Shown piece after piece: positions 24,083 through 26,202 of a stretch of 26,202 nucleotides of DNA (positions are counted from its first letter, which is position 1; every line of letters begins with the position of its first letter). Origin of the DNA: JAZKFP01 sp040386355. GTDB taxonomy: Bacteria; Pseudomonadota; Gammaproteobacteria; Pseudomonadales; UBA6940. The stretch covers positions 1 to 26,202 of the forward strand of contig JAZKFP010000158.1 of NCBI GenBank assembly GCA_040386355.1, read 5' to 3'. The position numbers and the translations under genes are program-made. The notes beneath the pieces were generated by a model that saw only the letters and a list, made by a program, of their open reading frames with translations, was not told the origin of the DNA and did not search any database.

Positions 24083-24487
24083 TTAATCGGCGAAGGCTTC
24101 AAGAGGCAACTCTTGCATTACTTCAATTTTTTTTTCAAGCTTTTCACGATTTTTAACCATTGTTTTTATTTCATTTTCGTACTCAATTAACTGGTTATTA
24201 AAAGTATCAAGTTGAGATTTTTTTACTCTAAATTGTTCTTGACGCATTTCATAATAACCACGCATTTTCAAAACTTCAAAAGTAGATCTGCTTTTACGAA
24301 CTAAACTTTTTTCCATTAAATTTCGACATTTTGTTACTTTGATTTTGAAAGCATTCACTTTATTTGTCATGTCAACAATCGTGGTAGACAATTCATCTCT
24401 TATTTTTTTCTTTTTTTGAATTTCAATCTCTAGGCTCATTAACCTAGATTTTTTGATGTTTATGATCTCATTCATTATATTTTGCAT
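24083..24487 (-). CDS. sctO: SctO, T3SS coiled-coil stalk protein (YscO/FliJ type)
   Basis: 134 residues (YscO 154), almost entirely two long charged helices with heptad spacing: about 5-50 (INIKKSRLMSLEIEIQKKKK) and about 75-125 (LDTFNNQLIEYENEIKTMVK). FliJ/YscO proteins form an antiparallel coiled coil inserted in the ATPase hexamer, like the gamma subunit of F-ATPase, and link it to SctV. It follows sctN, as usual. A family B repeat fills the gap between the two genes, ending three bases before the ATG and supplying the likely AAAGG ribosome binding site. Confidence 0.82.
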   Translation of the reverse strand: MQNIMNEIINIKKSRLMSLEIEIQKKKKIRDELSTTIVDMTNKVNAFKIKVTKCRNLMEKSLVRKSRSTFEVLKMRGYYEMRQEQFRVKKSQLDTFNNQLIEYENEIKTMVKNREKLEKKIEVMQELPLEAFAD

Positions 24488-24490
24488 TCG

Positions 24491-24616
24491 GGTATACCTT
24501 TCACATAATGATTTACCATATTGTTGTCTACACTCTTCGCCTGCTCACATACCCAATGTATGCTCCGCGGGCTTATCGCTTGACGCCTCATGGAAAACCA
24601 TTCTGCGTTCGGTATA
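24491..24616. repeat. Inverted-repeat element family B, copy between sctN and sctO
   Basis: About 126 bp from GGTATACC to GGTATA. The ends are imperfect inverted repeats (ATAATGATTTACC against the complement of GGAAAACCATTCT). It begins three bases upstream of the sctO start codon and stops eight bases from the sctN stop codon, so it makes up almost the whole intergenic space of an operon. Matches 4788-4910. Confidence 0.75.
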
Positions 24617-24624
24617 GATTTTAA

Positions 24625-25932
24625 TCAGGGTGCTAAACTTTTTAAATCATTCATTAGGTTTTTCGCTATTCTTTTTTCATCAATGCTTTGACATAAAAAC
24701 TTTTTGATAGCAGGCATTTTTGCGATCGCTTGGTCTGCAACTGCATCGCTGCCTGGTTTGTATTCCCCAATTCGTATTAACAATTCTATTTCTTTAAATT
24801 TTGCCATCCATTCGATTAATTGATTAGCTGAATGACGATGCGGTTCATTAGTAACTTTTTGAAAAAGTCGGCTTTTACTTCTTAAGATATCAATGGCAGG
24901 ATACCAATTTTGATTGGCTAATTTTTGGGACAATACAATATGCCCATCTAAAATTGATTTTACTTCTTCGCCAATAACATCAATTTCATTTTCTGATTCG
25001 ATTAATATGGTGTAAAACGCAGAAATACTGCCTTTGGCTGTACGGCCCGGACGTTCTAATAATTGCGGTAAAACTGTAAATACAGAAGGCGGAAAACCAT
25101 TCCGTGTAGGTGGCTCACCGATTGACAAGCCTAATTCACGTTGTGCACGTGCAAAACGTGTGATGGAGTCAATCATTAAAATAACGTCAAGACCTTGATC
25201 ACGATACGACTCAGCAATTGCAGTTGCTGTTTGTGCAGCTTTAATTCGTTCTAAACTTGAGGTATCAGACGTTGATACTACAACGACTGAACGTTTACGC
25301 CCTTCTTCACCCAATTCGTGACCTAAAAAATCAATTACTTCCCGACCACGTTCACCAACTAACCCTAGAACAATTACGTCGGCATCGGATCGACGGGCAA
25401 TCATAGATAATAATGTAGTTTTACCAACACCTGCGGGAGCAAAAATTCCTACACGTTGGCCACGCGCACAAGAAAGTAAACTGTCAATTGCAGTGACGCC
25501 GGTAATTAAAGGTTGTTCAACCGATTTACGTTCTAATGCTTTAGGTGGACTACGATCGATTTGCACTGAGAGAGATGGCGTATTTATTGAACGATCTAAA
25601 TACGTATCATCAATAATTTCACCCAATCCATTGAGAACGCAGCCTCGTAAATCATGATCAAAACGTAATTCAAGCGGTTTACGCATCGCAACTACTTTTG
25701 CTTGCGTAGAAAATCCTTTAACCGAACCTAAGGGAAATAAAATAACTTGAGATTGTTCAAATCCAACGCATTCGCACATTAATTTTTTATTGTCGTCTTC
25801 GATATAACATAGCTCACCCATACGCATTCTAGGAACAGCGGCGTGAATAGTATTTCCAATGATCTTGGTAATTTTTCCAGTTTCGACAATATTGACGACA
25901 TCTAAAATGGAAGAATATTCAGTGCTTAACAT
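24625..25932 (-). CDS. sctN: SctN, T3SS ATPase
   Basis: 435 residues, as expected (YscN 439). Beta-barrel N-terminal domain (1 to about 85, with RMRMGELCYI), then the catalytic domain: Walker A APAGVGKT at 165-172, GERGRE with the catalytic Glu at 193-198, Walker B ILMIDS at 251-256, SITRFARAQRELGL, GEPPTRNGFPPSVF and LPQLLERPGR. The C-terminal domain ends with IGEYKPGSDAVADQAI, typical of SctN/FliI. The hexamer unfolds substrates and releases chaperones at the export gate. MLS at the N-terminus as in YscN supports the ATG at 25932. A family A repeat begins two bases upstream of that codon. FliI is the alternative, excluded by context. Confidence 0.96.
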   Translation of the reverse strand: MLSTEYSSILDVVNIVETGKITKIIGNTIHAAVPRMRMGELCYIEDDNKKLMCECVGFEQSQVILFPLGSVKGFSTQAKVVAMRKPLELRFDHDLRGCVLNGLGEIIDDTYLDRSINTPSLSVQIDRSPPKALERKSVEQPLITGVTAIDSLLSCARGQRVGIFAPAGVGKTTLLSMIARRSDADVIVLGLVGERGREVIDFLGHELGEEGRKRSVVVVSTSDTSSLERIKAAQTATAIAESYRDQGLDVILMIDSITRFARAQRELGLSIGEPPTRNGFPPSVFTVLPQLLERPGRTAKGSISAFYTILIESENEIDVIGEEVKSILDGHIVLSQKLANQNWYPAIDILRSKSRLFQKVTNEPHRHSANQLIEWMAKFKEIELLIRIGEYKPGSDAVADQAIAKMPAIKKFLCQSIDEKRIAKNLMNDLKSLAP

Positions 25933-25934
25933 AC

Positions 25935-26143
25935 ATACCCGTAGCGTTTGAAAATTAGGTGTTCATCTTGATCTTTTTTTCCGCTTGCAATTTAATACCG
26001 CAAGAGCGCGTCACAGCACTCTTGCGTGCGTAAAGCTTTGGCTACGCAGCGTCAAAGCGTCGTGCGATCGAAAAAAAACTTTATACTTCACCGTTGCACT
26101 TGACCTACTCTTTTTTAAAACGAAGGTCAAACGCTACGGGTAT
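25935..26143. repeat. Inverted-repeat element family A, copy upstream of sctN
   Basis: About 209 bp. Terminal inverted repeats ATACCCGTAGCGTTTGA and its exact complement TCAAACGCTACGGGTAT, with further pairing inside (ATTAGGT against a copy near GACCTACT). No protein-like frame inside. A second copy lies at 15768-15935. It separates sctN from the gene before it and abuts the sctN start codon. Confidence 0.85.
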
Positions 26144-26153
26144 ATTCCATCAC

Positions 26154-26202
26154 TTAAGGCAAAGGTACTGTAATCGTTCGATCATCAATAACAATGATGA
26201 AA
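26154..26202 (-). CDS. C-terminal end of an unknown gene (runs off the right edge)
   Basis: The minus strand enters the window in an open frame reading FIIVIDDRTITVPLP, then TAA at 26156-26154, ten bases before the family A repeat. An operon neighbour of sctN such as a stator gene (sctL) would be expected here, but 15 residues do not allow a name. Confidence 0.4.
   Translation of the reverse strand, partial: FIIVIDDRTITVPLP

Noticed and set aside
65..25932. Flagellar gene cluster
   Set aside because: sctV and sctN have flagellar relatives (FlhA, FliI) and stator genes are present, but there is no flagellin, hook, rod or FliF-type gene, while translocator chaperone, YscI-like rod and needle candidates are.

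Overview
This window is a low-GC, gene-dense stretch in which every gene I can support lies on the minus strand. It is most of a type III secretion system (T3SS, injectisome) locus. The ATPase, coiled-coil stalk, C-ring, rod, needle, translocator and export-gate proteins look proteobacterial. An LcrH-type chaperone next to two translocators, and two small genes in YscX-YscY position before sctV, point to the Ysc branch. I infer a low-GC, probably host-associated gammaproteobacterium; the genus cannot be told. A 10-base N run shows this is a draft scaffold.

Layout in transcription order (right to left). (1) 26.2-22.5 kb: sctN, sctO and a very acidic SctP-like protein. (2) 22.4-20.2 kb: an AT-rich insert with a SAM-dependent methyltransferase and an unknown gene, broken by a scaffold gap beside a stray glutamine synthetase fragment. 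(3) 20.0-19.0 kb: sctQ. (4) 18.9-12.4 kb: two tandem proteins of 930 and 946 residues. They are divergent at the N-terminus and have the same 3' kilobase of DNA, and a decayed piece of sctQ between them shows how the duplication arose. (5) 12.2-8.3 kb: an LcrH/SicA-like chaperone, SctE-like and SctB-like translocators, a CesT-like chaperone and an unknown protein. (6) 8.35-6.9 kb: an EF-hand protein with cysteine-containing 13-residue repeats, and a small unknown. (7) 6.9-6.0 kb: rod SctI, a small helical protein, needle SctF. (8) 5.95-2.97 kb: a MotA/ZorA-like and MotB/ZorB-like stator pair followed by a secreted subtilase. (9) 2.96-0.06 kb: SctX/SctY candidates, sctV and the start of one more gene.

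The genes form a coherent machine: energising and sorting (N, O, Q), length control (P-like), rod and needle (I, F), pore (E, B with chaperones), gate (V). The giant twin proteins sit where Yersinia carries the tip protein gene. Three things are unusual. A proton-channel stator pair is embedded among injectisome genes. EF-hand/dockerin-like Asp-rich loops occur in five putative extracellular proteins, including a collinear ~58-residue N-terminal module shared by both translocator candidates. Inverted-repeat elements sit 2-5 bp upstream of the start codons of sctN, sctO and the motB-like gene. SctC, D, J, K, L, R, S, T, U and W are not recognised here and presumably lie outside.
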